Below, piece after piece: positions 1 to 9,047 of a stretch of DNA of 64,000 nucleotides (within the stretch, counting starts at the first letter, position 1; the number at the start of each line of letters is the position of its first letter). Below the pieces are notes generated by a model that had not been told where the DNA came from, searched no databases, and worked only from the letters and a program-made list of their open reading frames with translations. This stretch comes from Occultella kanbiaonis (GTDB taxonomy: Bacteria; Actinomycetota; Actinomycetes; Actinomycetales; Beutenbergiaceae): NCBI RefSeq assembly GCF_009708215.1, contig NZ_CP046175.1, positions 1,798,001-1,862,000 of the forward strand, given 5' to 3'. A program made the translations under genes and the position numbers.

Positions 1-1119
1 GTGCCCTGGCGGCATGCGCCGAACCGGCCCGACCGCAGCGTCGCGCACACCGCCTACCGGGACTGGGAGACCACCGATCCCCTCGCCCTCGCCCGAGGCA
101 TGGCCGACCACATGATCGCCGGCCCCGCGTCCGGCCAGGCCCGCGACGTGGCGGCCGCCATCGAGGGGGAGCGGCCGGACCTCGTGCTCGCCTCCTTCAC
201 CGCCCTCGGGGCGATGATCGGCGCCGAGGCCGAGGGGGTGCCGTTCGATGTGCTGCTGCCGAACATCTACACGATGCCGGCGCCGGGGATGCCACCGATG
301 GGGCTCGGGCTGCCGCCTGCCACCGGTCGCCCGGGACTGCTGCGCGACCGGGCCGTGAACGCGATGAGCACCCGGCTGCTCGGACGCTACGGCCTTGACC
401 GGGTCAACGCGGCGCGTGCCGCGCACGGACTCGCCCCGGTACCCACGATCTGGGACCAGGTCCACCGCGCCCGCCGCGAGCTGGTCATGACCAGCCCCGA
501 GTTCGACTTCCCGGCCACCCTCCCGGCCAACGTCCGATACGTCGGACCGGTGCTCGACGACCCATCCTGGGCCGGCGGGGACTGGACCCCGCCTCCTGGC
601 GACGAGCCCCTGGTCCTGGTCGCGATGTCCTCGACGTTCCAGGATCAGACCGGGTGCCTGCAACGCATCACCGATGCCCTCGGGACGCTGGTGGTGCGCG
701 GCCTGGTGACCACCGGACCGGCACTCGACCCAGCGGTGATCCACGCCTCCCCGAACGTGCGCGTGGTGACCGCCGCACCGCACGCCCAGGTGCTCCCGGT
801 GGCGACCGCCGTCGTGACCCACGGCGGCCATGGGACCGTGATCAAGGCACTGGCCGCCGGCCTGCCCACCGTGGTGCTCCCGCACGGGCGGGACCAGGCG
901 GACAACGCCGTGCGGATCACGGCCCGCGGCGCCGGGATCACGATCTCGCGGGAGTCCTCGACGCCGGTGATCGCCCGTGCGATCAACCGGGTGCTCTCCG
1001 ACCCTGCCTTCGCCAGGGCGGCGCGGGAGCTGGGCGCGGCCGTCGCAGCGGATGCCGCCGGCGATGTGCTGATCCGTGAGCTCGAGAACCTCGAGGATGC
1101 AACACCCGCCGAGGGTTGA
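1..1119 (+). CDS. Glycosyltransferase, MGT/UGT-like GT-B family (5' partial)
   Basis: This encodes the C-terminal part of a nucleotide-sugar dependent GT-B glycosyltransferase of the macrolide/UDP-glucosyltransferase type. The donor-binding signature is clear: THGGHGT at residues 273-279 of the visible part, followed by GRDQADN near 297-302. The reading frame is open from base 1. The usual N-terminal 'GHxxP' acceptor-domain start of this family is missing, so the gene almost certainly begins upstream and the GTG at base 1 is not the real start. Such enzymes glycosylate small hydrophobic molecules such as macrolides, flavonoids or sterols in the cytoplasm. The acceptor cannot be predicted. Confidence 0.85.
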   Translation: MPWRHAPNRPDRSVAHTAYRDWETTDPLALARGMADHMIAGPASGQARDVAAAIEGERPDLVLASFTALGAMIGAEAEGVPFDVLLPNIYTMPAPGMPPMGLGLPPATGRPGLLRDRAVNAMSTRLLGRYGLDRVNAARAAHGLAPVPTIWDQVHRARRELVMTSPEFDFPATLPANVRYVGPVLDDPSWAGGDWTPPPGDEPLVLVAMSSTFQDQTGCLQRITDALGTLVVRGLVTTGPALDPAVIHASPNVRVVTAAPHAQVLPVATAVVTHGGHGTVIKALAAGLPTVVLPHGRDQADNAVRITARGAGITISRESSTPVIARAINRVLSDPAFARAARELGAAVAADAAGDVLIRELENLEDATPAEG

Positions 1120-1222
1120 GCGGCACCGGATCACCTCCGGGTGTCAGGTCCGAGCCGCGCGGTCGGTCAGAGGTGTTCACGGGCCGCACCGGCCCGTCCT
1201 GACCGAGACGAGGTGGAGACCC

Positions 1223-1603
1223 ATGAACGTCGCCCTCTGGATCGTCGCCGGACTGCTCGCCCTGTTGTTCCTGTTCGCCGGCGCCAACAAGGTCCTGATC
1301 CCCTACGACACGCTGTCCAGGGCTCCGCTGTCCGAGTGGGTCAGCCACGTGAGCCCGGGCCTGGTCAAGGTCATCGGCGTCTTCGAGATCCTCGGCGCCC
1401 TCGGTCTGATCCTTCCCGCCGTGACCGGTATCGCGCCGGTCCTGGTGCCGGTCGCGGCGCTCGGGCTTGCCACCGTCATGGCGGGCGCCGCTCTCCTGCA
1501 CGTCCGGCTGCGCGACCCGAAGCACCTGACGTTGAACCTGGTCTACCTCGCCCTGGCCCTGTTCGTCGCCATCGGCGCCCTCGTCACCGGACACCCGGCC
1601 TGA
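1223..1603 (+). CDS. DoxX family membrane protein
   Basis: A 126-residue protein with four hydrophobic segments and the DoxX-type opening in which a first membrane helix ends in FAGANK. The family sits in the cytoplasmic membrane. Characterised members take part in thiosulfate/quinone metabolism or in redox complexes with SodA and SseA in mycobacteria, but most are uncharacterised. The ATG at 1223 is preceded by AGGTGG at a suitable distance. An in-frame GTG further upstream is ignored because it lacks family homology. The gene follows the glycosyltransferase after about 100 bases and precedes a rhodanese-like gene. A redox role is an inference. Confidence 0.8.
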   Translation: MNVALWIVAGLLALLFLFAGANKVLIPYDTLSRAPLSEWVSHVSPGLVKVIGVFEILGALGLILPAVTGIAPVLVPVAALGLATVMAGAALLHVRLRDPKHLTLNLVYLALALFVAIGALVTGHPA

Positions 1604-1812
1604 GGCGCTGATGCGGAAGGGCGCGGCCGACGGCCATCTCAACCTGTGAGATGCGCGGCCCGACGGTCGTCACGGGCGGCCCGACCTGTTTGGCTGTCAC
1701 CCATGGTGAACGGAGTGCGGACCCGCGTCATGCGGGCATGTCTGATGTGTTGCTGCGCCTGAGCGCGCCCCCAACACATCCGACCACCCCTCGCACACCC
1801 TGGAGCCATCAC

Positions 1813-2208
1813 ATGGCCATCACCACCGGCACCACCTGGGACATCGTCCTCAACGCGGCCCCGACCCGCGCCACCACCCTCGAGCAGGCCGTGAGCGCCC
1901 GCGCCGCCTACCAGGACGCGCTCCACTCGCGCGCCGTGGTGGTGGACCTGCGCCCGGCGGACGACCGGGCCGGATCCGGATCGATCCACCCGGATCTCGG
2001 CGCCGTCACGATCGAGCCGCGGGAACTGCCGACCTGGCTCGTGCACAACGGCCGCGGCGCGGACGCGATCCTGCTCACCCAGGACGGCACCCTGGCGGCC
2101 GAGCTCGCGACCGGGCTCGACGCCGTCGGGATCGCCCGGACCACCTACGTCACCGGGGGCTTCATCGCCTGGCGAACCGCCGGGCTCCCGGTGATCACCG
2201 CCGGCTGA
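1813..2208 (+). CDS. Rhodanese-like domain protein without catalytic cysteine
   Basis: This 131-residue protein has the rhodanese fold hallmarks: VVVDLRPAD near residues 42-50 and the terminal GGFIAW at 115-120. In active sulfurtransferases the loop between these carries a Cys that holds the persulfide. Here the equivalent segment reads LLTQDGTLAA (87-96), and the whole protein contains no cysteine. It is therefore probably a non-catalytic rhodanese used for binding or regulation. The ATG at 1813 is the natural start of the fold. An upstream in-frame ATG in the same open frame is possible but would add non-family sequence. Confidence 0.7.
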   Translation: MAITTGTTWDIVLNAAPTRATTLEQAVSARAAYQDALHSRAVVVDLRPADDRAGSGSIHPDLGAVTIEPRELPTWLVHNGRGADAILLTQDGTLAAELATGLDAVGIARTTYVTGGFIAWRTAGLPVITAG

Positions 2209-2298
2209 GCCGGCGGCGCGGGGCTCCGGCGACGGTGCACCGCAGCGGCCCTGGGCCCGTGGGGGGACCCGGGGCCGATCCCTCGGCCTACCCGATGC

Positions 2299-4305
2299 TC
2301 ACCAGATCCGGACGCGCTCGGACTCCTCGAGCCACATCCCGTCCCCGGGGCGCACCCCGAACGTCGTGTGGAACTCGTCGATGTTGCGCACCACCGCGTT
2401 GCAACGGACCTCGTCGGGGGAGTGCGGGTCGATCGACAGCAGCCGGATCATCTCCTCGTCGCGGGCCTTCAGACGCCAGCCGCGCGCCCACGAGAAGAAC
2501 AGCCGCTCCAGGTCGCTCTCCCCGTCGATGACCTCACCCTCGGTGCGGCCCTGCCGCTCGAGGGCGATCCGGTAGGCCTTGATGGCGATGCCGAGCCCAC
2601 CGATGTCCCCGATGTTCTCCCCGATGGTCAGGGCGCCGTTGACGTGGTGCGAGCCGTTCAGCTGTGCGGGGGAGATGGCGCCGTACTGGTCGATGAGGAC
2701 CTTGGTGCGCTTCTCGAACTCCTCGCGGTCGCTCGCCTCCCACCAGTCGTGCAGGCGGCCCTCGCCGTCGTAGCGGCTGCCCTGGTCGTCGAAGCCGTGC
2801 CCGATCTCGTGGCCGATGACCGCACCGATGGCGCCGTAGTTGGTCGCGGCGTCGGCGTCGGCGTCGAAGAACGGCGGCTGCAGGATGGCCGCGGGGAACA
2901 CGATCTCGTTCATCGCGGGGTTGTAGTAGGCGTTCACCATCTGCGGCGGCATGAACCACTCGTCCCGGTCGATCGGCTTGCCGATCTTGCCGAGCTCGTA
3001 GTCCGTCTCGAACGCGCTCGCGGCCCGGACGTTGCCGATCAGGTCCGTCTCGTCCACGGCCAGTGCGGAGTAGTCCCGCCACTTCGCGGGGTAGCCGATC
3101 TTGGGTGTGAAGGCGTCCAGCTTGGCCAGCGCCCGCTCGCGGGTGGCCGGGCTCATCCAGTCCAGCTCCGTGATCGAGCGACGGTAGGCCTCGATCAGGT
3201 CCGCGACCAGAGTGTCCATGGCGTCCTTGTGGGACGGCGGGAAGTGGCGCGAGACGTAGATCTTGCCGATCGCCTCACCGAGCACCCCCTCGACCAGGGA
3301 GACGCCTCGCTTCCAGCGCTCGCGGACCTCCTGGGCGCCGGTGAGCGTGCGCCCGTAGAAGTCGAAGTTCTCCTCGACGAACGCCTCCGGCAGGTACGCC
3401 GCACGGGACCGGATCACCCGCCAGGTCAGCCACAGCCGCCACAGGTCGACGTCCTCGGTGGCCCAGGTCTCGGCGAACGCCGCGAGGTAGGAGGGCTGGC
3501 GCACGATCAGGTCCGCCATCGCGCCCTCCGGGGCGCCGAGGGCGCCGGCCCAGAGGGCCCAGTCGAAGCCGGGTGCCTGCTCGGCGAGGGCGGCCAGGGT
3601 GCTCGGGTTGTGCGTGGCCTGGGCATCCCGGCTGCGCACGTTGTCCCAGTGGCCGGCCGCAAGCTTCGTCTCCAGCGCCATGATGCGCTCGGCGGCACCG
3701 TGCGCCTCCGCCTCGGTGACCACGCCGGCGAGGGCCAGCATCGCCGCGACGTGCGCCACGTAGGCCGTGCGCACCTGCGCGTGGGTGTCGTCGCGGTAGT
3801 AGGCCTCGTCGGGCAGACCGAGTCCGGACTGGGTGAGGTAGACGACGTAGCGGGTCGGGTCGTCGGCGTCGTTCTCGACGAAGAGCCCGACGCCGCCGCC
3901 CACACCGGTGCGCTGCAGCCCGCCAAGGGCACGGGTCAGCTGCTCGCGGGTGTGTGCCGCGGTCACCGGCTCGAGGTCCGGGGTCAACGGGTTCGTGCCG
4001 AGCGCCTCGATCCGCTCGCTTCCCATGAAGGAGGCGAAGACGGCGGCGATCTTCGCGGCCTCGTCGGCGGCAGGGTCGTCGGCGGGAACGCTCGCGGCCT
4101 CGGTGATGATCGTGCGGACATCCTGCTCGGCCTGGTCATGGAGCAGGTGGAAGGTGCCGTCCCTGCCGCGGTCCGCGGGAATGGTGTGGGAGGCGAGCCA
4201 GGAACCGTTCACGTGTCGGTAGAGGTCGTCCTGGGGACGGACGCCGGTGTCCATGGCTGCGCGGTTGGCCTCGTGGGACGTGGCGTCGGCTATTGAGATC
4301 GTCAT
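2299..4305 (-). CDS. M13 family zinc metallopeptidase (PepO/neprilysin-like)
   Basis: A 668-residue M13 endopeptidase, full length for the bacterial PepO type. The zinc motif HEIGH lies at residues 499-503. The third zinc ligand is in GENIGD (Glu563), and the substrate-binding NAYYNP motif is at 458-463. The C-terminus keeps the conserved CNAVVRN...MW segment and ends in Trp, as the family does. No signal peptide or N-terminal membrane helix is visible, so it is probably a cytoplasmic oligopeptidase like the PepO of lactic acid bacteria. The gene stands alone, with a divergent nucleotidyltransferase upstream. Confidence 0.95.
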   Translation of the reverse strand: MTISIADATSHEANRAAMDTGVRPQDDLYRHVNGSWLASHTIPADRGRDGTFHLLHDQAEQDVRTIITEAASVPADDPAADEAAKIAAVFASFMGSERIEALGTNPLTPDLEPVTAAHTREQLTRALGGLQRTGVGGGVGLFVENDADDPTRYVVYLTQSGLGLPDEAYYRDDTHAQVRTAYVAHVAAMLALAGVVTEAEAHGAAERIMALETKLAAGHWDNVRSRDAQATHNPSTLAALAEQAPGFDWALWAGALGAPEGAMADLIVRQPSYLAAFAETWATEDVDLWRLWLTWRVIRSRAAYLPEAFVEENFDFYGRTLTGAQEVRERWKRGVSLVEGVLGEAIGKIYVSRHFPPSHKDAMDTLVADLIEAYRRSITELDWMSPATRERALAKLDAFTPKIGYPAKWRDYSALAVDETDLIGNVRAASAFETDYELGKIGKPIDRDEWFMPPQMVNAYYNPAMNEIVFPAAILQPPFFDADADAATNYGAIGAVIGHEIGHGFDDQGSRYDGEGRLHDWWEASDREEFEKRTKVLIDQYGAISPAQLNGSHHVNGALTIGENIGDIGGLGIAIKAYRIALERQGRTEGEVIDGESDLERLFFSWARGWRLKARDEEMIRLLSIDPHSPDEVRCNAVVRNIDEFHTTFGVRPGDGMWLEESERVRIW

Positions 4306-4411
4306 GGATCGAATCTAGTTCACGGCGCCGACGCCTCGCTCGGGCGAGTTGGCGTGTCCCCGGGTCGTGGGCCGGCCGGCAGGGCGCTCGACCGGGTGCG
4401 GGGAGCCATCG

Positions 4412-5242
4412 GTGCCTAGTCTTGCCGGTGTGCTCGACGACGACCGCCTCCAGGACCTTGCCGACGATCTGTGCCAGGTAGCAGGCGTGCGCGCCGTCGC
4501 GCTCGGCGGGAGCCGTGCCCGCGGCACCCATCGCCCGGACTCGGACTTCGACCTCGGCATCTACTACGAGGGAGACCTCGATCTGGTTGCGCTCGAGCAT
4601 CTCGCCGCGCGTTGGGCCGATGCCCCTGTGCGCGTCACGGCGCCCGGTGGTTGGGGGCCCCGGGTCGACGGCGGTGCGTGGCTCACCATCCGCGGGACCG
4701 CCGTGGACTGGATCTTCCGCGACCGGCATCGAGTGGCCGAGCAGTGCGAACGAGCACGCAGAGGAGAGTTCGGTTTCCACGCGCAGGCCGGCCACCCGTT
4801 GGGATTCCTGGACGTCTCCTACGCGGGTGAGATCGCCACGTGTGTCCGGCTGCGCGACGACGATGCGCTCCTCGCCGAGCTGTCCCAACGAGTATCGCCA
4901 TATCCTGAGGCGTTGCGGACCGCCATGCTCACGAACCTGTGGCAGGTGGACTTTCTGCTCGATGCAGCAGAGAAGGGTGCGAAGGCCCTCGACGTCGCCT
5001 ACGTCACGCTCTGCCTGACGACGGCGGCGATGCTGACGGCGCATGGCTGGCATGCTCTCGCCGGCCGGTGGGTCACCAACGAGAAGGCACTCGTACCAGG
5101 CGTCGCGCGTCTCCCCGTCGATGCTCACGGTTTCAGCGACCTGGTCGCCGCCATCCTCGGGTCCGTCGGGGCGACGAACCCCGCTGAGCTCCATCACTCG
5201 ATCGCCGCGATGCGCGCGGCGCCTCGCCCGAGCCGCGAGTAG
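4412..5242 (+). CDS. Nucleotidyltransferase-domain protein (MNT-like fold)
   Basis: A 276-residue protein with an N-terminal polymerase-beta-type nucleotidyltransferase motif: GGSRARG at 32-38 followed by the metal-binding Asp pair D45 and D47 (SDFDL). The rest is mostly helical and resembles the C-terminal part of stand-alone aminoglycoside/lincosamide-type or MNT-like nucleotidyltransferases. The substrate is unknown. The GTG at 4412 is chosen because GGGGAG lies six bases upstream. A GTG at 4430 is an alternative. The gene runs divergently from the M13 peptidase, and rpiB follows closely. Confidence 0.75.
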   Translation: MPSLAGVLDDDRLQDLADDLCQVAGVRAVALGGSRARGTHRPDSDFDLGIYYEGDLDLVALEHLAARWADAPVRVTAPGGWGPRVDGGAWLTIRGTAVDWIFRDRHRVAEQCERARRGEFGFHAQAGHPLGFLDVSYAGEIATCVRLRDDDALLAELSQRVSPYPEALRTAMLTNLWQVDFLLDAAEKGAKALDVAYVTLCLTTAAMLTAHGWHALAGRWVTNEKALVPGVARLPVDAHGFSDLVAAILGSVGATNPAELHHSIAAMRAAPRPSRE

Positions 5243-5271
5243 GAGCACGATGGTGCGGCATGATGACCTCC

Positions 5272-5721
5272 ATGCGCATCCACATCGCCGCCGACCACGC
5301 CGGTTTCGAGCTCAAGTCCGCACTGATCGCCCACCTCGCCGGTGCCGGTCACGATGTGGTGGACCACGGCGCCGAGGACTACGACGCCCTCGACGACTAC
5401 CCGTCGTTCTGCTTCGCCGCCGGAGAGGCCGTCGTGGCCGAGCCCGGCACGCTGGGCATCGTCATCGGCGGCAGCGGCAACGGGGAGCAGATCGCCGCGA
5501 ACAAGGTCACCGGGGTGCGCGCCGCGCTCGCCTGGAGCACGGAGACCGCGAAGCTCGGCCGCCAGCACAACGACGCGAACGTCGTCGCCGTCGGAGCCCG
5601 CCAGCACAGCGAGGCCGAGTCGATCGCGATCGTCGAGGCGTTCCTCGCCGAGCCGTTCTCGAACGACGAGCGGCACCAGCGCCGCATCGACCAGCTCGCC
5701 GCCTACGAGGCCGCCCGCTGA
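5272..5721 (+). CDS. rpiB: Ribose-5-phosphate isomerase B
   Basis: This RpiB/LacAB-type isomerase interconverts ribose 5-phosphate and ribulose 5-phosphate in the pentose phosphate pathway. The conserved start MRIHIAADHAGFELK sets the ATG at 5272; ATG codons at 5260 and 5263 would add a few extra residues. The active-site loop reads GSGNGEQIAANK. It therefore has Glu rather than Cys as catalytic base, as in the Mycobacterium tuberculosis enzyme. At 149 residues the length is normal for the family. Confidence 0.95.
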   Translation: MRIHIAADHAGFELKSALIAHLAGAGHDVVDHGAEDYDALDDYPSFCFAAGEAVVAEPGTLGIVIGGSGNGEQIAANKVTGVRAALAWSTETAKLGRQHNDANVVAVGARQHSEAESIAIVEAFLAEPFSNDERHQRRIDQLAAYEAAR

Positions 5722-5874
5722 CCACGCCGCCGGGCGACGCTCCCGCCCGCGCCGGCGCTGAGACAGAACCTCGCGCCTGACGTAGACGGCTATACCCTTC
5801 TGTTTCGGGCCTGACGTCCTGCCTCACGGGCGGCGGTGGGGCAGACTCCTCGCGCAGGTCCTTGCGCGGCCCGG

Positions 5875-6636
5875 TCAGGCCTCGCGCAGGCGGCGGGACA
5901 GCGCCAGCAGGGCCACGTGCAGGGGGATCAGCACGATCACGAGCACGGGCAGGAACTGGCACGCGAACACCCAGAGGCCGAACACCAGGGCGCTGGCCAC
6001 GGTCCAGACCAGGTCACGGACCGGGTGCCCGGACGCTCGGGTGCGCACCGCGACGTCTCGCGCCGCCTCGCCGGCGCGGGACTCCTGCAGGAGCAGCCGG
6101 CGCAGGCTGATCGTGCCCACCACCTCGGACCCGGCCGAGCCCAGGTACCAGCCGAGGGCGGCTGCCACCGCCAGCGCCGTCGCCGCACCGAGAGCAAGTG
6201 CACTTGAGCTGTCGGAACCGCCCGCGCCGGCGAGCCCGTCCCGCGCGGCCAGGGCCACGCCGAACGCGGCCAGCGGCGTCAGCGCCGCACCGGCGAGCAC
6301 CGCCGTCAGCACGAAGGCGCCCTCACGCCGGTTGCCGGTGCGAGCGGCCCGGAACGAGGCGACCAGCAGACCGAGCGCCGTGGTGAGCGCCCACGCGACC
6401 AGGCCCGCGAGGACGTAGGCGAGGGCCGCCGTCGGCGGGGTGAGAACGAGCAGCGCCACCAGGGCGAGCACGCCGATACCGGCCCGCAGCCATGCGAACC
6501 GCGCGAGCGAGGTCAGCCGGGCCAGCACCACGGCGTGCTCGTCGACGTGGTCGTGCTCGTGGGTGGCTTCGCAGTGTGGGCACACGTAGCCGGCGGACTC
6601 GTCGGGGGCGGGTGCGGACTCGGAATGGGTGCTCAT
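5875..6636 (-). CDS. Predicted multi-pass membrane protein with CxxC/His-rich N-terminus
   Basis: A protein of about 253 residues that I do not recognise. The N-terminal 40 residues are polar and contain CPHC followed by a run of His and acidic residues (HEHDHVDEH), which could bind a metal. Four to six hydrophobic segments follow, the longest being Ala/Leu rich. The ATG at 6636 is taken as start; ATGs at 6642 and 6657 are alternatives. It is divergent from the alkyltransferase-like gene with a very short spacer, so the two promoters overlap. Function unknown. Confidence 0.6.
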   Translation of the reverse strand: MSTHSESAPAPDESAGYVCPHCEATHEHDHVDEHAVVLARLTSLARFAWLRAGIGVLALVALLVLTPPTAALAYVLAGLVAWALTTALGLLVASFRAARTGNRREGAFVLTAVLAGAALTPLAAFGVALAARDGLAGAGGSDSSSALALGAATALAVAAALGWYLGSAGSEVVGTISLRRLLLQESRAGEAARDVAVRTRASGHPVRDLVWTVASALVFGLWVFACQFLPVLVIVLIPLHVALLALSRRLREA

Positions 6637-6663
6637 CGACATCTCATGGGTGATCATAGGCGG

Positions 6664-7002
6664 GTGAGAGACGTCGCCGAGGACTACGTCGAGGCCGTGC
6701 TCGACCTGGTCGCCCAGATCCCGCCGGGCCGTGCGAGCACCTACGGGGTGATCGCCGAGGCCGCCCGCGAGCGCACCGGCAAGGGCAGTGCCCGCACCGT
6801 CGGCCGGGTGATGGCCCTGTACGGGTCGGACGTGCCGTGGTGGCGGGTGGTCACCGCGAGCGGTGCCGCCGCCGAGCGGGTGGCCGGGCGCGCCCTCGAG
6901 GCGTTGCGCGCCGAAGGTGTCCCGCTGACCGCGCACGACCCGCCGCGGGTGGACCTGCGCGAGGCCGGCTGGGAGCCCGGCGAGGAAGCCGAGAGCGCCT
7001 AG
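6664..7002 (+). CDS. MGMT-family alkyltransferase-like protein (ATL)
   Basis: A 112-residue protein with the DNA-binding domain of O6-alkylguanine-DNA alkyltransferase but without the acceptor cysteine. The conserved core GRASTYGVIA (23-32) and the probable arginine finger R44 are present. The active-site PCHR of MGMT is replaced by PWWR (58-61), close to the PWHR seen in alkyltransferase-like proteins. ATLs bind O6-alkylguanine, flip it out and flag it to nucleotide excision repair rather than repairing it themselves. The GTG at 6664 starts just before the first helix. The gene converges with the GH5 endoglucanase. Confidence 0.85.
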   Translation: MRDVAEDYVEAVLDLVAQIPPGRASTYGVIAEAARERTGKGSARTVGRVMALYGSDVPWWRVVTASGAAAERVAGRALEALRAEGVPLTAHDPPRVDLREAGWEPGEEAESA

Positions 7003-7026
7003 GACAGAACCGGCGGCTGGGCCGAA

Positions 7027-7051
7027 CCGCCTGCGCGATCTACGCAGGCGG
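7027..7051. terminator. Bidirectional hairpin between ATL and endoglucanase genes
   Basis: A perfect 9-base-pair stem (CCGCCTGCG / CGCAGGCGG) with a 7-base loop lies in the 62-base gap between two convergent genes. There is no U-run, which is common for actinobacterial terminators. Confidence 0.6.
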
Positions 7052-7064
7052 CCCGGGGACGGCG

Positions 7065-8774
7065 TCAGTCGTTCGTGGTCCCGAGAACGACGGTTCCATC
7101 GCGAGCCACCGTGTACCGGACCTGCTCGCCACTCCAGAAGTGGAAGGTCAGTTCGACGGCGCGGCCGTCCTCGACCTCGGCGAAGAACGCCGGGCGGAGC
7201 ACGATCTCACCCGCGGCCGCGTCCGGCGCGAACGTCTGGTCGAACTCCTTGAAGGGCGTCCAGTTGTTCGGGCCGGCGTTGGATCCATCGTCTGCGTACC
7301 GCGCCTCCATGGTGGCCAGCCGATCCCCGTTGAACTGCGTGGGGATCGCGAAGTCCTCCGTCGTGCCCGTGGCGTCGGCAGGTGAGGGTGTCTCGTATGC
7401 GATCACGTCGATCCGCCAGGGCAGGCCCAGTCCGCGGGAGAAGGCAGCGGTGAGCTCGGCGCGCTCGCCCAGTTCGCCGCCGGCCACGATCGAGCGCAGC
7501 AGGGCGGCGGTCAGCGTGAGCGTCTCACCCTCGATCAGGTAGTCCCTGCCCCTGCGGAGCCCTTCGCCGTCGAGGTAGAGCCCGATGAACCGATGGCGGT
7601 CCAGGTCGAGGATGACCTCCTGCGCCGTGACCGCGCCCGGACGCACGAACACCTGGTCGGTCGACGCCGTGGCGGACTGTGTGGTCCAGCTCGTGGAGAT
7701 GCGGGCGAACAGCTCCGGGTCCCGCCAGGTCAGGGCGGTGCGGTCGAGATGCTGACCGTTGTCCCACAGCATGGTCGTGGCACCGGTACGGCGAGCCTCC
7801 TGGCCGAACTGCTCGAAGAACTTCAGCTTCTCGCCCTGCTCGATGGTCCCGGTGTGGCGGTCGAAGCCGAGCAGGCCGTACTCGCCGATGATCACCGGGA
7901 TGCCCTGGGTGATCAGCGAGTCGTTGACCCGGGTGAACATGTCCCGCATGTGCTGTTGAGCGACCTCGTCGAAGCGGGTACCGCCGGCGATGTTCACGCT
8001 GAACGGCCAATAGCCGTAGTAGTGCACGGTCGCGGCAAGGTTCTCGTCGTCCAGGGCGTCGAAGGTGGCGAGCAGGGCGTCCAGCCGCGGCTGTTCGTCG
8101 TTCGTGTGCAGCGTCGGGAGCACGAGCAGGCGGTCGGAGTTCTCGCCGCCGGAGGAGCGGACGACGTCGTGGAAGATGACGTTGAGCTCGTGCAGCAGCG
8201 CGTAGGCATCCTCGTCGGTGACGTCGGCGAACTGCGGCTCGTTGAGGCTCTCGAACACCAGCTCGGAGGGGTAGTCGACGAAGCGCTCGGCGAGCTGTTC
8301 CCAGGTGGCGGTGAACTGTGCTCGCACCTCGGCTCCTCGTGCGGCCATCTGATTCGTCCACATCCAGGAGTCGTGGTGCAGGTCGAGCATCACGTAGAGG
8401 TCCTCGGCGAGGGCCCAGTCCACGACCTCGGCGATGCGGTCGAGGAACTCGGGCTCGATGGTGTGGTCCGGCGCGGCACCCTCGTGCTGGCCGAGGGTCA
8501 CCGGGAGTCGAATGCTGTGGAATCCCTGGTCGGCCACGGCGGCGATCAGTTCGGGCGTGACGCGTGGATTGCCCCAGGCGGTCTCGTCCGCGCCGACGGC
8601 GTCGAAGGTGTTGCCGAGGTTCCATCCCGGCTGCATCGCGGCCACGGTGCGCTCCGCGAACGTCGGTGCGGAATTCTGGTCCGGCGGGTCGGCCGCGACG
8701 GGCATCGCGGTGCCCAGCGCGAGTGCCAGCCCTACGGCCAGCGCGGTGATGGAGGACGGGATCGATCTCTTCAC
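7065..8774 (-). CDS. Secreted GH5 endoglucanase with C-terminal X2-like/CBM modules
   Basis: A 569-residue glycoside hydrolase family 5 enzyme, probably endo-beta-1,4-glucanase. It starts with a Sec signal peptide (KRS, hydrophobic core, cleavage after PVAA). The catalytic domain contains the acid/base in ESLNEP (Glu179) and the nucleophile in IIGEYG (Glu298). From about residue 365 there is a carbohydrate-binding X2-like module, and a second module with FHFWSGE follows at the C-terminus. The GTG at 8774 is chosen because AGAAGG lies eight bases upstream and the signal peptide begins there. The enzyme should act outside the cell on cellulose or mixed glucans. Confidence 0.9.
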   Translation of the reverse strand: MKRSIPSSITALAVGLALALGTAMPVAADPPDQNSAPTFAERTVAAMQPGWNLGNTFDAVGADETAWGNPRVTPELIAAVADQGFHSIRLPVTLGQHEGAAPDHTIEPEFLDRIAEVVDWALAEDLYVMLDLHHDSWMWTNQMAARGAEVRAQFTATWEQLAERFVDYPSELVFESLNEPQFADVTDEDAYALLHELNVIFHDVVRSSGGENSDRLLVLPTLHTNDEQPRLDALLATFDALDDENLAATVHYYGYWPFSVNIAGGTRFDEVAQQHMRDMFTRVNDSLITQGIPVIIGEYGLLGFDRHTGTIEQGEKLKFFEQFGQEARRTGATTMLWDNGQHLDRTALTWRDPELFARISTSWTTQSATASTDQVFVRPGAVTAQEVILDLDRHRFIGLYLDGEGLRRGRDYLIEGETLTLTAALLRSIVAGGELGERAELTAAFSRGLGLPWRIDVIAYETPSPADATGTTEDFAIPTQFNGDRLATMEARYADDGSNAGPNNWTPFKEFDQTFAPDAAAGEIVLRPAFFAEVEDGRAVELTFHFWSGEQVRYTVARDGTVVLGTTND

Positions 8775-9047
8775 GGGGTGCCCTTCTTTGCGCACGGTTT
8801 CCTGGGCCCCCGACTCAAGTGTCGAAGCGCCTCGATAAGCCAACTGGCTTCAGAGGTCTCCTGTCAAGGGGCCGTGCGGGAACCAGCACGACAAGGAGGC
8901 GTCCGTCGGATCGAATCGGTTCGAATCCCGATGCTCGAGGAAGCGCCGCGCGGGCACGTCGGAACCGCGCACCCCACCCGTGCTACGGCCCTGGTGTGCG
9001 TCCGCGCCGACGGCGGCGAGAGTCCCCGGCCGTCGGCTCCAGCCGGC
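8775..9047. other. Intergenic region upstream of endoglucanase
   Basis: This 273-base gap holds the promoter region of the minus-strand endoglucanase and the 3' side of cysE. I see no coding ORF and no convincing CebR-type palindrome. Confidence 0.5.

Noticed and set aside
2368-4296. Long open frame on the plus strand opposite the M13 peptidase gene (642 codons)
   Set aside because: It is the antisense shadow of a well-supported M13 gene. The translation is Val/Gly/Arg-rich with no domain, a common effect of third-position GC.
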